Positions 37,241-48,844 of a DNA stretch of 64,000 nt are shown here, in pieces. The notes beneath the pieces were generated by a model. The model was not told where the DNA came from. It was given only the letters and a program-made list of their open reading frames with translations, and did no database searches. The translations under genes were made by a program, and so were the position numbers. Each line of letters opens with the position of its first letter. Position 1 is the first letter of the stretch. Origin of the DNA: Takifugu bimaculatus (lineage: Eukaryota; Chordata; Actinopteri; Tetraodontiformes; Tetraodontidae); NCBI GenBank assembly GCA_004026145.2, contig CP034975.1, positions 25,007,361 to 25,071,360 of the forward strand. Reading direction: 5' to 3'.

Positions 37241-40200
37241 TAATGTGTAACTACTGTTAGAGAGAGGCCAATTTCCCCCATAGAAGCTCCTGTGCTGTCA
37301 CACATCTCTCTTAGATTTTCAAACGTCAAACCCAAATGAGAAGTGAATAATATGAACAAGTTAACTTGTCACTTATAATATCAATGTATTCACCGTCTGG
37401 TAGAAATTATCTGTAAAAATGTTCCATCTCGGAATGAAAGGCATAACTTCGACCACCACTCTGACTCATTTAGATTCCCTCATTTCTTACAGGGTCGTGG
37501 AACACCGCAACAAGTCGCCTCATGAGCGAACCCTGTGCCCCTGCGTGGCAGCAAAGTAAAGGACGTGAACTCTATGATGAGTCCGTCACTGTTGTTGGGA
37601 GCGAGAGGCAGCAGGGAGAGCTGAGACGGCTTATATGCAAAAATAGGATCATGTTGGTTCATCGGATAAAAAGGTGAGCACCCTGTTTCCTCTCTGCTGT
37701 TACAGGAGGGTTGCATCAGGAAGTTGCTGGTGTCAGTCAAGCCACCGTCTCGACGTCTTTCAGTCCACCCAGGCTGTCGAGCAAAGCGGTGGATACGCGG
37801 ATCGCGCCCAGATCCTCTTCTATATCTAATGCAAAGCAGCAGCGTCGCCCTCAGCTCCCAAATGCCCTTGAAACTAGTTTGACCTCACAGCGAGAGGCGC
37901 GTGAGGGAATGTTCAAAGTGGGACCGAAATGTTGCAGATTCCAACTAGGGAGACATGCATTTCAAATGTTAATATATACATTTTTTTTTTTATCGACGCG
38001 TTTGAGTCATTGAGTTTTACAAAAGATATATGCGAACATCAGGGAGGTTCGTGGTGCAGCCTCACTGGGCCTAAGCTTTCTTTCAGGTTCCATAGGTTTC
38101 AACGGGGTGTAAGCGATGTTAATATTTACGGGGTGGAATCTGCAGACACTGTGTGGAAATAAGCAGAGATAAAATCAAAGGAATAAACTCCAGGAGCGCG
38201 CGCGTCAAAGACACCACAAGTGCGCGTTCTAATTTGCCTTTGCGTTTAAGTGTGTTATGGAAACCCTTTGAACCGTTGTGCGTGGCATGTGCGTGCAGCC
38301 GTAAATATAGAGGTCACACCTTGTCTAATTAAAAGGCTCGTTTTAGTCTCTTTTGTCTACAAAGGGATTTGGAGAGAAAGCGCAACACGCCACTTTCTTT
38401 GGTGAGGGAGGAATCCTCCTGTCTGAGTCGGTACAGCCACGCACAAAGTCACACTTTTTGTTTAATTATCTTTTTTTAAATGCTTTGTTTTGTAGAAATT
38501 ACATGAAAAAGATACATTTAAAGCGATGGTGTCTAAAGCCACAGCAGCGCTGAGGCTACAAGTTGAATGAAAAGGTGAGCATGTGTTTAATTCTCAAGTC
38601 TAAACTATGTCATGGTCGACAAAGACGTGCCTGTTTACCGCTTTATGCACGCAGATCATTTGATGAAATATCTCTTATTTGATCTATTTTTCTTTGGGGG
38701 GAGAACACGGAGCGGTGTGTTTAAACCGCACCTCAACTCGAACCCCCCTTTGTCTTTCCTCGTTTTTGCGAAAACATTTGATGCATTTTGCAAAATATGT
38801 ATTTCTGAAATAGATTCAGCTTTGGTATCAGGAGACCCCAAGAATGTCTGTTTGTTGCGTGAGGAAAGGCAGTTATATAAAGACGAAGACTCATTTGCTG
38901 CATTAGTGAAAAAGGCGCCTCTGAGATCGTCGGAGACAGTTTCTGACATTTGTTCGTCTGGAAAGCTGATAAACTAGAATAACCGGCTAGTTACCTCCTC
39001 TAATTTCACATTTTAATTAGAATCTTTTTTTTTTTTAATGTTTAAGAGAGCGGAAGAGAGAGGGGAAGAGAGAGAGAGAGAGATACTTTGGAGACTCATG
39101 CTCACAGTAAAGCAGCAGTATTTGAATTTTTGCCTGATGTGTGGGCTGATGCACAGTCAGAATGCAAAGACGAAAGTAAACAGGCGCAATAATCTGATGA
39201 GCTGCGGTTCTCCTTAAAGGTCATCGATGAACAAGACTACAACGGTTGCACCGAAACAGCTCTGGAGAGCTTTATAAAATTCATATTAAGTCTGTCCATA
39301 TCCTAGACTCACCCAGGCATGTCACGTGATATTCTATCAATGGGATCTTTTTTTAAAAAAAAGACGTTACCAAACATTCTTTTCTTGATGATGCATCTGA
39401 AGCACTTTTACCTGCACTGGGACTGGCACAATGAGTGCACTTATAAGATACAAAAAGAGGGGGAAAAAAATCATGCTTTTGATATTTCCAATATGAAGAC
39501 TAGCTGAAATGTCATATTGTGTGGGCGGTAATGATCTGACTCAACTTCAGCAAGTCAACAGATGCCATTGTGTAGTTATTATGTTATATCCACATAAAAC
39601 AAGAAGGCATAAACTGATAAAAGCCTTGATATTATTGCAGTATTGCAGCTCAAATGTGGGTGTCAGTCGAGTCAAAGCAAACACTGATCTGCATCTGTGG
39701 TCCTGTAAATAATCAGAAACCCCACGTCTCCTGGTGCGGCGACCCTATTGAGACATAATCTCTGTCACTCTGTCACTGCTATGCTCACCAGCCTGCGACA
39801 TATGATCACCCCATTGACCCGATGGATCAAATGTCGGTGAGATCCACAGCTCGAGCTGTTTACATCCCGGCCTGAGTGTGTGCACGGGGCCAGTCGGTGG
39901 ATTACACCTGGCCCTCCTGAAGTGCATGAGTCTGGAGCACAACTAGGTCAGCAGAGAATGCTGGTTGGTGAATTAGAACAAAGCTGCTGTCACACATGGG
40001 AAATAAAAGGAGGAGAAAGAGGAAAAACGTGTTCTTGATTGAAGAATAATTACACTGATAGATCTATTTCTTGATTGGCCCACTGGTTATTTAACATGTG
40101 TGTTTAGAGCATGTGGAGCATTACAGGGAAGCCTTTTTTTAATATGCTCAGTATACTGTATATACTGGAGTCAACATTAGGGCAAAAGTTTAGTTTTTGA

Positions 40201-41625
40201 AAAGGTTCAGCTTTAGCAATCCACCACTGACAGTCTTTCAATTTAAACTTTAACCAACGAGGGGAAAATATCCAACAAAGGAGAGTGAAGCAAACATTAA
40301 AACCTTGGAGGTATCAACCTGGGCAATTAGCTCGTCCTTTTCTTGGCAGACAGTTTCCTCTGGATTATTGTTGTATTACCACAGGTTATCGTGTAGCACA
40401 GCAGGTTATCAGCAAAATCCTTTGAAAGGTGCAAAAACTCCCCGTGGAGGCACGAGGGAGACCCAAATTGTAAGTGAAACTAAGGTTCAAAGCTAGATTT
40501 ATGTCATTTCAACTACACGGTTATGAAACAAAACAAGACAAATTTTGTTGTTGTTCAACAATGACTGGAGCTGATAATGAAGCTTTAAAATGAAATGCTG
40601 ATGAACATTTTATGCAAAAGTGTGCTTTGTGAAGCAGGATGAAAAAACCACTGGCATGTCTATTAAAACATCATTTTAACAGTTATTACATGGTTAAACC
40701 ATCCCACTCCACCCGATAGTGACCCACAGGATGTCACCAAAGATCACATCTCCCTGTGCAGCAAATGCCATCTATAGAAAAAAACACTTGTATAGCAAAG
40801 CTGATATTCAAGCCCTCGTTGAGGTGTCAAAATAAAGGTCACAAATCATCCTGTGGACTTATGGTGTCAGAAACCCGCTGATAGATCAGGGAAAAAAAAA
40901 AATCCGGTAGTTGGTGATGTAAAGATTTGTTTATTGTGCGTGTGGTTACATAATGGAGATGGCAGAAGTTGAGACGAGCTGCGAGAAAGCTCCGACCACC
41001 ATGAAAACATGACCGCAGAAGCAGCGGCAGAGCAATACGCTCACGACAGTCTGTGCTCGTGTCTCACAACACAATGGCGTCGGCTGGCAAACGCGACCTG
41101 AGCCAAGACACGTTCTCCGTATAAAAGCTGCACGTAGAGGCTAATTAAAAAGAATATGTTGCCTTCTGTTTACCTAAAAAAGCTCAAATGGATGCAAAGC
41201 CAACCTACCTGAACAACGTTTGTTTGAAGCTGGAAAGCCGGCTTTCGTCACAGCCCCTTTTCTGCCTCCATTTGCATGTGTACACTCAGCGAGTGTGAAA
41301 GAGTAATAAAGGCGTAGAGGGATAAAGCACACGGAAGTTGTTGGAGGACTTCTAGCTGCTGCTACATGACTGAGGCCTATGACTAGCATCGGAAAAGTGT
41401 AGGAGTGTGGCTCTTCCAATGTTGCCATACCGATGCTGTGGAGAGAAAATAGGAAAGAGTGGGTAATTACTGCACCAGGCAAGGATTCACCCAATGGATC
41501 CAAAAATAGAGAGTGTGTGGAGTGGAACCATATTGGGATTCATCCTCGTTTGTGTAAACATTTACATTTTGATGAATGCACGGCCTTATCTAAGCATGTT
41601 GCATGGAGGTGGACAGTGAAACGCA
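37241..41625. other. Non-coding interval, no gene seen
   Basis: No supported coding exon. A 121-codon ORF at 38612-38977 resembles no family I know and lacks splice or context support. A short GA-rich tract lies at about 39047-39083. Confidence 0.45.
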
Positions 41626-42400
41626 CAGTGGGTCCAGAAACTATTCACAACCTCTTCAATTTTTCACCATTTCTTAGTCACTTTTTCTCATATCAAAACA
41701 ATAAATAAAAAACAAAACAAACATTTTCCCTCCCTCACAAGTCTGCACTCAGGACAGCCCAAGCAGAATTTAAGAGATGTTCCCAATGTAATAAAGACAA
41801 ACAACAACCGAAATCTGACCTGAATAAGTTCTGAAGACCCTTTGCGTCACACTTTCAGGCGTCGTTCACCTCTTTTGTGTCGGTGCGGAGGGCACGTTAG
41901 AAGATTCTTCCGGTGTGGTCTTTGCTCCACGGCCCAGTTGTGGTGCCGAGCTGCAGCAGTGGTTGCTGCTCTGAAACTTTCGCCATCTCCAGTTGGGATC
42001 TGAGTCAGAGTGATCTTTGGCTTCTTAGTTACCTCTCTGACTGAGACTCTTCTCCCTCGACTCTTCAGTTTGTTCAGACATCCCGCTGTAAGGAGAGTCC
42101 TGGTTGACCCAAACCTCTTTCATATGATAATTATGGAGACCGCTGAGCTCTTAGAAACAATAAATGGAGCAGATTCTTTTTCGAGCCTTGTCCAGATCTG
42201 TCTTGCTCCAGCTCAGTCTCTGAGCTCTTCAGCCAATTCCTTTGACCTCATAGATCTCGTCTCTACGAGCTGTAAGGCCTTGCTTAGAGTAGTATGTGCC
42301 TTAAAAATGTAGAATATAAATGTAGAATCATCCCAAAACAAAAGAAATAGATGGCACCTAAAAGATCTCCGTGAGTGTGAAAGTAAATTTGGAAACATTT
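41626..42400 (-). mobile_element. Tc1-like DNA transposon relic (5' part of transposase)
   Basis: The minus strand from about 42260 encodes a decayed transposase N-terminus: MRSKELAEELRD, then after stops and small indels RFGSTRTLLTAGC, and REVTKKPKITLTQ. This is the paired-like DNA-binding half of Tc1 transposases abundant in fish. The catalytic DDE half is not seen. The left edge (agtgggtccagaaactattc, 41627-41646) resembles the end of a widespread fish repeat. The copy is inactive. Confidence 0.75.
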
Positions 42401-45400
42401 CTTAACTTTTGGGTGTGGGTTGCACTGGTCAGGTACTGAGTGTAGCTTGATGAGAGGGGGGAAATTTATTATTTTTATTTTGACTTGAGGCTTCACCATA
42501 AGTTACAGTGACTTTTTAAGAGGATGTGAACATTCTTCGTTCCCACTTTAAGTGCAGATGCAGGCTTGTGCTGGAAAGAACATATTCCAACAAAATACAG
42601 CCACACTGTGAAGGTACTTAAAGGGGAACTTATTACTACAATCACCCACTTCCTCTGCTCTGTTCTAAATTTATGTTTCTTGTCAAGTCTCTTGAACTGC
42701 TATTAATTTTGAGAGAAATCTGAAGTGAGTCCTGCAGGAACTCTGAAACATATTACAAGAGCATCAGATCTGAGCCGCCCGTGTCCCTGCATCACGTTTG
42801 CTGTTGTTTATTGACACACGAGGAGTGAGTAATATCTTTGTTAAAAATAGATTCAGGTCAAGTGAGAAAGGAGGATCTCATAGCTTCATCTTTTATTAGA
42901 GTATCCCTGACCGATTTGTTGTTTTCCGGCCCTGTGTGGACTCACGCCCTCACGTCACGACAAGTCCTCCCTCATTCAGGTCCTATCTCTCCTCCTTCTT
43001 CTCTGTCCCACACTCCACGCCTCTGTTAATACCGTTGAGTCAGTGTGCTCCTGAAGATTGAATCATCGTGCGTTAGAAACAACAGCTTTTATCCATCAAA
43101 ATGCCTTCTCTAAAGGGAGCCACCGAGCGTTGCTGGCTGCTCATCAAAGTGTTTTAAAGAATATGGCCGACTATAAAGCAAAGTGGCCACAATCAGTAAG
43201 GAAGCAGGCATCGCCCGGTGCCAAGTGGAATGTCCTCAGCACCAGCAGTGCACGGCTCCTGCAGGATGCTGGTCCATAGGTGTTTGGTTTCAGATGGGAG
43301 GCATGCTGTGAGAACAGTGTGGAGCACAGCACAGCCAAGTGGACAACAATGGGAACATGCAGAGTCACAGGTGTCCCCACCGAGGACCCGATGTGTGCGA
43401 GGGCGTTCATTTGGAAGCCCATATGTTTCTGTATGTGTTGGATATATTTAAACACTGTAGGGACGGACGAGTTTGGGCATAGGGAGCCCGACATGCACAT
43501 GTGTGATGTGTTTGTCTGTGTGTTTGTATTAGCTCACTGGTATTGATTCACTTGCACTCTAGCTGCACTCAATGCTGCACTCATGCATGCTTCCCTCAGG
43601 ACGGCAAAAGCGGCCAATGGAAAATGAGGGCAGAATTATTGAAAGAGAGAAGTGTGTTTATGGCGGATCTCGAGAACAAGGAGCAGTCAGGTAGACAACA
43701 AAGAGGAAACGTCCTGATCACAGTCATTGTCTCACCAGTCCACTCCTCGTACTTCCCTCTCTTTCCTTGTAGGACACACACACACTCTCTCTCTCTCTCT
43801 CTCTTTCTCTAACTCACTGGAGGATGCTAACCCATCAGGTCCCTTGGCTCCTCTCCATGGGATGATGTCATTTTAGATGACATCACCATGCAGTATGTGT
43901 GCGCGTGTGTGTGTGTGTTTGCACCCCCTCCCACTTACACCACTACCACTACTTCCCACCACACATCTCCTCCTCCTGAAGCCCTCCCCCTATTTCTTTC
44001 CTGGGAGGGAAGGTACTGTTTGACACACTCCCGCTATTCCCTGACCATCAGCCAAACTGGTTCTATAGAACAACCACGGAGAGAAAGGAGGGGGGGGGGG
44101 GGGGGCAGATATGGGCTAGCAGCAGGCTAGAAACCTTTACACAAAGAAGCAGGAGAGAGTCAGGGAGAGGGGGGCTTCGAAGGGCAAATTAGTTTAATTA
44201 TGCAATGCTGCAAATACCACAAAGCCAGGGATGGTATTGTCCAGGTCTGAAGCATAGGGAGGTGTGACACACAGACTGGATTCCCTTCAGCTCTATTGTC
44301 CGCTGTTAATACTAATGTTGTAGGTCTGGCTTTTCAGTCTTTACACACTCAACTACTCAAAGAAATCATTCATTTCCCTTTATCCAGGTAAGGTTTAGAT
44401 TGTATTCTGCAAACATGCGACTGTATGACTTAATTTTTCTTTCCATTTTTCACCTTTATTTTTTATATTATTATTTTAAAAATTGTGTGTGTCTTATTTT
44501 ATATTATCTTTATCTATAAACTATATATGTGTATAAACACAGGCACACATATACTTCATCACTCTCCTACAGATATGAACGTAGTCATGAACTTTTCCTG
44601 CCGTCCTTTTCTGAATCCTTTCATATTCCTATAAATGCATTTTTATAACACATCACCAGGCAACAGCCCGTCTCCACTGTACATACAGGATCATCTTAAT
44701 TGACAGTAATTTAAGCTAAACATCCTTCTGACTTTCATTTTTCACGATAGTCTCAGCACAGCAGAGGCACTCACACACTAAAACACATGCGCGCCTCACT
44801 GAGCACAGTAGGCATGGACTGAAGCGATGATGTCATCCTGAATGGGCCAGTAACAACGGGCTCAGCAAGTTTTATAAAAGAGACTGGGGTTTGTAGTAGA
44901 CGCAGGAGTCACTAAATCACAGGGGCAGAACTGCAGCATTTTTATGTATATATATATAGATTTATACATAAGAAACAATGATTGCCCAGAAAAGCTGCAC
45001 TCTCGCTCAAATTACATGTAACAAGACCTGCGATGTTGAGGCATGCTTTGAGTTTTTTTCATGAGGTCCCACTGAAGAGGTTTGATAGGTGTTTCCAGCA
45101 AAATCTGTTGTTTGCCTGGGGTCGCACCAATGCAGAAAGTGAATCATGCATTTTATATTCGGCAGCTTTGGTCCTGGTGTTCACCCGTCTGTCCCCTTGA
45201 GACCAGGCCAGATCCCCTGTCACCTCCACCTGCTGCAGCCAGCAGAGGAGATGAGGCTAAATTTAGATAAACAAGGAAGCTCTTCTGTGGACGCGAAGAG
45301 GCACAGAGAGCCTCCAGATTGTTGGAAAAGTAGACACTTCATCTTTGTGCCAAGTGTGGAGAGAGCGGGTGCTGCAAACATACCGGGCTTCCTTTTTAAC

Positions 45401-46246
45401 ATTGAAATGATGAAGTGAATAGGCCCAAATTATGCCACTATCACAGCCCATAAGAGGTCCTTAACCCTAACGAATGTCAATCCAGAAGCTTAATCAGGGT
45501 TTATTTATCACATATACATCACAATATGTTGGGTAATAAGCTGCTTAGCAGTGGTCTTTTTTTGTTATTGGTCCTCAAAAGGTTTTCATCTGAACTTCTA
45601 TGAACTTACTGTAACTTCACCATGAGGAGAAGACACTAGTCCACTAGTCCAACTGCTTAAAGTTGAACTGATCTCTCCTGACCAATAATAAAAAACCAAA
45701 CTCTCCTGATCAAGGATCAGTGGCTCCAGAATACCCAGCATGAGTCAGTGTGATTCGTGGGCCCAAGTCTTGATAAATGTGTGGAGGCCGCTCCTGCCTG
45801 CATCCTTTTGGTTGCACAGCATCTTAAACTCCTTATTTGCTGTGCTCTGCCACTTCCTGCCGGAGTGTCTCTGACCTGAACTGAAAAGCATCTTTCCTCT
45901 CTGTCGCTCGTGAGCAGCTTTCCACCTTTTTGACATTTGATTTTGATGAAGACTTTGCTTTCTAAACCATTATGCTGTTATCAGCTGGATCTTCGAAATT
46001 TTGTTAGTGACTCTTACAGATAGACCAACTCCATTCCATCTCCTCGACCCTTAACAACGTATTAAAATGTAATGTAGATCAGGGCTAAAATTCCAACCTT
46101 CTGAGCTATTGTAGAAAAAAACTGATTGTTGTTTCTTCATTGTAATAATTGGTCTTAGGTTGAAAAGTCAAGGTCACTTCTTTTTTAATTTTGATTTTGT
46201 CCTCCCCTTGTTTTTATTTTGTAGTTTTTCCCTCCATTTTGATTAT

Positions 46247-46441
46247 ACGTGTGTGCCTACGTGTGCATGTGTGAGTGCGTGTGCCTGGGTGTGTGCGTGT
46301 GCCTGCGTGTGTGTGTTAGCCTGTGTGTGTGTATGTTAGCCTGCGTGTGTGTGTGCCTGTGTGTGTGTGTTAGCCTGTGTGTGTGTGTTTTAGCCTGCGT
46401 CTGTGTGTTAGAGTGTGTGTGTTAGCCTGTGTGTGTGACCT
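46247..46441. repeat. TG-rich minisatellite with 'TTAGCCTG' spacers
   Basis: Short TG runs separated by recurring GTTAGCCTG or GTGCCTG spacers, giving an irregular unit of about 20-30 bp. It is a degenerated variable-number repeat. Confidence 0.8.
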
Positions 46442-47608
46442 GTGTGCCATTGCAGCCTCTCCCCAGTGCATCTGATCTCTATATGCATTCAGATCTCAAC
46501 ACTCACAAAACTGCAGCAAAATACAAGTTGCTCCTAAAAACACTCATTGTTTGTGGCGTGCAGCTGTAGTTTAGCTTCTCGTGACTTGTGACCTTTTTGA
46601 GTTGACTTAAACTCAAGCATACATTTGTCTTTAGTGTATACTTCTGTTCAACTCTTGATTTTATTAAAATTTTAGTCTCCCGCAAATTTACTTCCAGTGC
46701 CTTGCTTATTTATTTAAACACAAGAAAAATGGTACAATCTCAGCATGTCAGAAGTATCAGTGTGATTGCGTTAAGTTTGTAGCAAATACACATGTATTCA
46801 CATGTACTCGCACAGAATCTTTGACTCACAGGCAAGAATGTTAATACATGGAATATACAGCGATGCCTCTTGTGAACATAATTTAATTTTTTCTACAGAC
46901 CTGTTTTGACATTCTGAGATGTACTCACAGCACCCGATTAAAAAGTATAGTTGCCATAATACAGGAAATATAACTTAAAGCTTTTCCAAATAAAACCAAG
47001 GTTATTGAGTGGGCACTTCTTACAGTGTGGAGGAGGCTTGGTAAAGACATCTGGACCCAAGCCAAAAGTTCACACAATCTGTGTTTTTCTGCAACCAAAA
47101 TAAGGATTCATGGTGTGAACAAGCACACGCACGTGCATCAGCTCAAGAACACTACTGCCTTGTATGCACCTGTTGTAGAAAATCTAGACAGAATAAAGCA
47201 CTTAAAAATTCCACCAGTGTGTGTGTGAAACATGAAGAGAGCAGCCGTTAAGGGATCAGAGCGAAAGCAGTGTTTAATTGAAAGATAGTTGAATTCTTTT
47301 AACCTCTCTCCTTTGACCTCACCACACTTTAGTCCACCCTCACTCTTTCCTCCCACCCCCAATGCTTCATCACCCTGTGGGCCCTAATGTCGTCCAAACG
47401 TTGACATGTTTTGGGTCATTTCATCTGATGGGATCTCCTGGGAAGAATTAGCATGTGCAAGAGAAAAGTCCACAGTTTTAAAAGCACTGTGTTTCCAATT
47501 TGCTGCCACATGCTTCAAATTAGCCACGTATTTACTAAGGTTAGGCACTGGGCACAGAACCTGGAGGGGAGGGGGGGTGCTTACTGCTTTAGACAAGAGT
47601 GACAGGGA

Positions 47609-47610
47609 GA

Positions 47611-47652
<42 letters not shown>

Positions 47653-47672
47653 AAGAGAGAGAGAGAGAGAGA
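47609..47672. repeat. (GA)n microsatellite
   Basis: A GA/AGA purine run of about 60 bases. The poly-Arg/Glu ORF across it is an artefact. Confidence 0.9.
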
Positions 47673-48122
47673 AATAAAGAGTAAGTTAGCCTAATTATAT
47701 TCCTCGGCTGCCATTACCATACCACCAACTTTGAGTTCAGCTTATCCATATGAACGCACAGTAGCAGAACCTTTTCAACAAAATATTGTCTGAGAATGCC
47801 CAGGTCACACGAGGCTTTTGGCATTCCTGTTCTGGTTCGAATTGTTTAAGTTTCACTAACTCAAAACACTGCCCTACAACTGTGCTCACAGGGTACCTAG
47901 AACTGTGGGCACAATACTACATTTCAAATGATTTAAAGCAGCATTTGGAATATTTGAAGCCTAGTTTCTGTCAGTAACTTTTAGGTTTATTTGCCTATTG
48001 TAGCAGGCTTTTGTTAGTTCTGGACATTTGCTTTATTTGTTCTGATGCCAAATTACACCCATATCGCATCTGTTGTCTTGTTTATACGACTCAGGCTTGG
48101 GTGAGGCTCCTTGAATGGGCTT

Positions 48123-48132
48123 TGTGTGTGTG

Positions 48133-48165
<33 letters not shown>

Positions 48166-48166
48166 C
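48123..48166. repeat. (TG)n microsatellite
   Basis: TG dinucleotides interrupted once by TTTG. Confidence 0.9.
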
Positions 48167-48655
48167 TAGCCGAGTCTAAAACTGTTTAAGCGGGAGTGGG
48201 TCTGGAATCCTGGGATGACATCATTATCAATGATGTCATTTCTGCAGGGTGACTTTGGCACATGTGAGCGCTGGGGTGAGGTCATGCTTTAACTTTTAAC
48301 TCACAGTAATTGACAGCAAAACTGTAGGTCACAGTTGCAGATTGAGAAATGTCAACTTTGGTAGCCAAGCAACTAAATTTCAGTCAAAAAGGATTCCTTT
48401 TTGCTGGTGTCAGGCTATGAAATCAACTGGATTATTGCTTGTAGGCTTTGTGCGTTATACACATTATAAAGAATAGATTGCTGTGAAACTTTATGATGTG
48501 TTGTGTGTGCTCCATATAGTTGCCCACTTGTGAACAGAGTGTAAAACAGAGTGCTCATAAAAAGAGAATATCTTATAGTCCACTGGTGGTAATGGTGTAA
48601 TGATATAATGATATTGAACTATGAACTTTAAATAATAGAGGTATTTTTCAGTGTT

Positions 48656-48696
48656 ACAACAGATGCTTAGTGAGTGAATGTGCTCCCTCTCTGAAC
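48656..48696. repeat. Left arm of a perfect 41-bp inverted repeat
   Basis: This 41-base segment (starting acaacagatgc, ending tctctgaac) is the exact reverse complement of 52500-52540. The two arms enclose 3.8 kb containing a non-LTR relic and a hAT-type element. Confidence 0.95.
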
Positions 48697-48844
48697 AGTA
48701 TATGTGGAATGTGACAAAATCTTTTTTTCTTTTTGTTTGCATATAAAACCTACAAGACTGATATACGTGGGTTTTATAAGTGCATATCCAGGGCCAGGTC
48801 ATGGAGGCAACAGTCTAAGCAGAGTTTCCCAGACTTCCCTCACT

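Larger units (their letters stand above)
42401..48655. other. Non-coding interval rich in simple repeats
   Basis: No coding exon recognised. Simple tracts are (CT)n at 43784-43810, a G16-like run at about 44090-44105, a TG-rich minisatellite at 46247-46441, (GA)n at 47609-47672 and (TG)n at 48123-48166. A homeodomain-type, AT-rich stretch at about 44185-44310 and several TGATGTCA palindromes are noted under findings. Confidence 0.45.

Noticed and set aside
38612..38977. 121-codon plus-strand ORF
   Set aside because: It resembles no known family, no splice or promoter context fits, and an ORF of this length occurs by chance in a 64-kb window.
41174..41503. 109-codon minus-strand ORF near 41.3 kb
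   Set aside because: No recognisable family or exon borders; treated as chance.
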